Source: Verrucomicrobiota bacterium
GTDB taxonomy: Bacteria > Verrucomicrobiota > Verrucomicrobiia > Opitutales > UBA953
Length of the DNA stretch: 64,000 nucleotides
Reading direction: 5' to 3'
NCBI GenBank assembly: GCA_003569205.1
Contig: BGOK01000002.1
Coordinates: 186,001-250,000 of the forward strand
Below, piece by piece: positions 62,295-64,000 of the stretch. The notes under the pieces were generated by a model. The model was not told the origin of the DNA and did no database searches. It was given only the letters and a program-made list of their open reading frames with translations. The position numbers and the translations under genes are program-made. Numbering within the stretch: the stretch's first letter is position 1; every line of letters starts with the position of its first letter.

Positions 62295-63959
62295 ATGAGC
62301 CCTCCCTCTCGCCGCAACTTTCTTCGCTGGGTCAACGTGTTGAGCGTTAGTCTCTATGCGGCAGGTTTGTTAGCGGCAGAACCCGCCTCTCCGGTGCCCG
62401 TTGATAGCTACGACGTCTGTGTCTACGGCGGTAATGCAAGTGGGGTGATGGCCGCGTGTGCCGCTTCCAAGGAAGGAGCTAAAGTCATCGTGGTCGAGCC
62501 TAGCCGCTGGCTGGGTGGCATGACTGGCGGCGGCCTGATGCACATCGACTGGGGCAGGGAAGAGGCGGTCAGCGGCTCGACCCGCCCGATCCTGAAGAAG
62601 GACTACAACGATGCACAGTATCGCGCGGTCTTTGCCGAGATGCTCAAGTCCGCCGGCGTCACCGTTCTCTTCGAGCATCGCGTTGGCGCTGTCGAGAAGT
62701 TCGGGGGCGTCATCCGTACAATCAGCTTGGATCTAGCGCCGTTCGACGAAACTGGCTGTCCGCCGGCGGCGCCCACGAAAGCCGGCGCCCGCGTCGTCGC
62801 GGCGAAGGTCTTCATCGATTGCTCTTACGAGGGTGACCTCATGGCCCGCTCTGGCGTCGCGTATACTTTCGGCCGCGAGGCGAAGTCGACCTATGGCGAA
62901 AACCTGGCTGGCGCGCAGCCCCCGATGTCGGTCTACGCGATCGATCCCTATGTGAAGGCGGGCGAGCCGCAAAGCGGCCTGCTGCCAGGACTTCAGTCGA
63001 CCCCCGTTGCTCCGGTCGGCGAAGCGGATAAACTGACGATGGGCTATGGCTTCCGTTGGCGCTTCGTCTTCAAAGGCGAGAGCCTGCCGATCGACCCGCC
63101 AGTGAACTACGACCCCAAGCAGTTCGAACTCTATCGCCGGGCCTTCCAGCAGGGCGTGGATATTCTTTCTGGTCGCGTGTTACGCGGTCAGTTGGACGGC
63201 TGGGAAAAGAGTGGTGGCCGAGTCTATTCCGGCGGCGCCGGTAATCTCGCTCGCGCCTTGTTTGCGCCGACGAACTACGGCCACAACGCCCGTTACCCGG
63301 ACGGCGACTATGCGACCCGCGCTCAGCTCTGGAAGGAGCAGCAGGACTTCGTCCGTGGCATGACGCATTTCTTGCGCACCGATCCCAGTGTCCCCGCTAA
63401 GCAGAAGGAAATCGCCCTCAGTGCCGGACTCGAGAAAGGCGCGTTCGACGACACCAAGGGCTATCCGCATCAGCTCTACGTCCGGGAGGCACGTCGCATG
63501 GTCTCGGATTACGTCGTCACCCAAAAGGATATGGAAGGTAAGGCGGCGTTAGCGGATTCTGTTGGCCTTGCCTCCTATGGCGTCGATGAATGGCCTTACG
63601 CAACCGTCGCGCTCGACGGAAAAGTCGCCCTCATGGGCGGCTATTATTCGATGCTTTATCTTGAGGAGAAGAACCGCGGTATTTACCAGATTCCGTACCG
63701 TTCGATTGTCCCGAAGATGGCCCAGTGCAAAAACCTACTGGTCCCCGTCTGTGTTTCCGCTAGCCACATTGCGATGACCTCCATTCGGATGGAGCCCGTC
63801 TGGATGATTCTCGGAGAGTCAGCCGGCGTCGCCGCGGCGATGGCAGTAAAGTCTGGTCAGGCGGTGCAGGACGTGCCTTATGCCGACCTGCAACCTAAGT
63901 TGCGGGCCTTGCACCAGAAGCTAGATATTCCGAAGAAGAAGGAACCTACGCAGAAGTAG
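62295..63959 (+). CDS. Exported FAD-dependent oxidoreductase (FAD_oxidored type)
   Basis: A 554-residue protein. The N-terminus starts SRRNFLRWVNVLSVSLYAAG, which looks like a Tat/Sec-type signal, then VCVYGGNASGVMAACAASKE, an FAD-binding GG-x-x-SG loop, followed by EPSRWLGGMTGGGL, diagnostic of the PF12831-like FAD-dependent oxidoreductases frequent in Verrucomicrobiota and Planctomycetota. A late motif, PVCVSASHIAMTSIRMEP then ESAGVAAAMA, closes the FAD site. The substrate is not known; such proteins are often near glycan-degradation genes, but none is here. The stop is at 63959; 41 bases remain without a feature. Confidence 0.85.
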   Translation: MSPPSRRNFLRWVNVLSVSLYAAGLLAAEPASPVPVDSYDVCVYGGNASGVMAACAASKEGAKVIVVEPSRWLGGMTGGGLMHIDWGREEAVSGSTRPILKKDYNDAQYRAVFAEMLKSAGVTVLFEHRVGAVEKFGGVIRTISLDLAPFDETGCPPAAPTKAGARVVAAKVFIDCSYEGDLMARSGVAYTFGREAKSTYGENLAGAQPPMSVYAIDPYVKAGEPQSGLLPGLQSTPVAPVGEADKLTMGYGFRWRFVFKGESLPIDPPVNYDPKQFELYRRAFQQGVDILSGRVLRGQLDGWEKSGGRVYSGGAGNLARALFAPTNYGHNARYPDGDYATRAQLWKEQQDFVRGMTHFLRTDPSVPAKQKEIALSAGLEKGAFDDTKGYPHQLYVREARRMVSDYVVTQKDMEGKAALADSVGLASYGVDEWPYATVALDGKVALMGGYYSMLYLEEKNRGIYQIPYRSIVPKMAQCKNLLVPVCVSASHIAMTSIRMEPVWMILGESAGVAAAMAVKSGQAVQDVPYADLQPKLRALHQKLDIPKKKEPTQK

Positions 63960-64000
63960 GCCCGGCGAACCGTAAGTCCGCCACGATACGTCCGCCCACC

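Overview
The window is a gene-dense, roughly 60% GC bacterial chromosome segment with 54 protein genes, 2 tRNAs and no rRNA, phage, insertion sequence or CRISPR array. Gene content and protein style suggest a Verrucomicrobiota bacterium, probably of the Opitutales. Pointers are glutamine synthetase type III, a Tat-style short ORF, a secreted DUF362 protein, an Ala-rich extension on S11, and translation starts that almost never carry a Shine-Dalgarno motif. This placement is inferred from memory of the families, not from a search. The cell is Gram-negative: it has outer-membrane barrels, a lipoprotein, Wza/Wzc-type export and Mpl.

Layout. 1-3970: end of map, then rpsM-rpsK-rpsD-rpoA-rplQ and a terminator. 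3987-11220: zinc-ribbon protein, guaA, dnaX, a phosphodiesterase, hrpB, a 42-residue Tat-like peptide and a DEDDh exonuclease. 11270-19474: mdh, DUF362, an MFS pump, protoporphyrinogen oxidase, a DUF481 barrel, and glnN behind a likely sigma-54 promoter. 19616-25658: rpsU, smc, htrA and a TonB-like protein. 25766-38734: tRNA-Thr, tuf, tRNA-Trp, secE, nusG, rplKAJL and rpoBC, the classical transcription/translation supercluster, with structured RNA between rplJ and rplL. 38826-43995: an outer-membrane barrel, a Wza-like exporter, a Wzc-like tyrosine kinase with a Gly/Tyr-rich head, and an M48 lipoprotein protease. 44002-52282: sppA, a conserved protein of unknown function, a membrane protein, a LysR regulator, the yggS-recN pair and an SDR. 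52323-63959: hpf, mpl, the nrnA-truB-ribF operon, clpC, small membrane proteins, a glutathione peroxidase, a TSUP permease and a secreted FAD oxidoreductase.

Ten genes read correctly only if one base is added (nine cases) or removed (one case). They include rpoC and rplA, which cannot be dead in a living cell. Several of the sites lie in short homopolymers, so I read these as assembly indels rather than pseudogenes, and I annotate each gene across its break.

The most interesting biology I can defend is: loss of the second zinc site in RpoC; a DnaX without its Cys4 zinc module that carries an A9 slippage-type run placed to yield a gamma-like short form; a sigma-54 promoter with upstream direct repeats at glnN; a 156-base structured spacer between rplJ and rplL; and an iterated GTCAG element with a GNRA-capped terminator between hpf and mpl.
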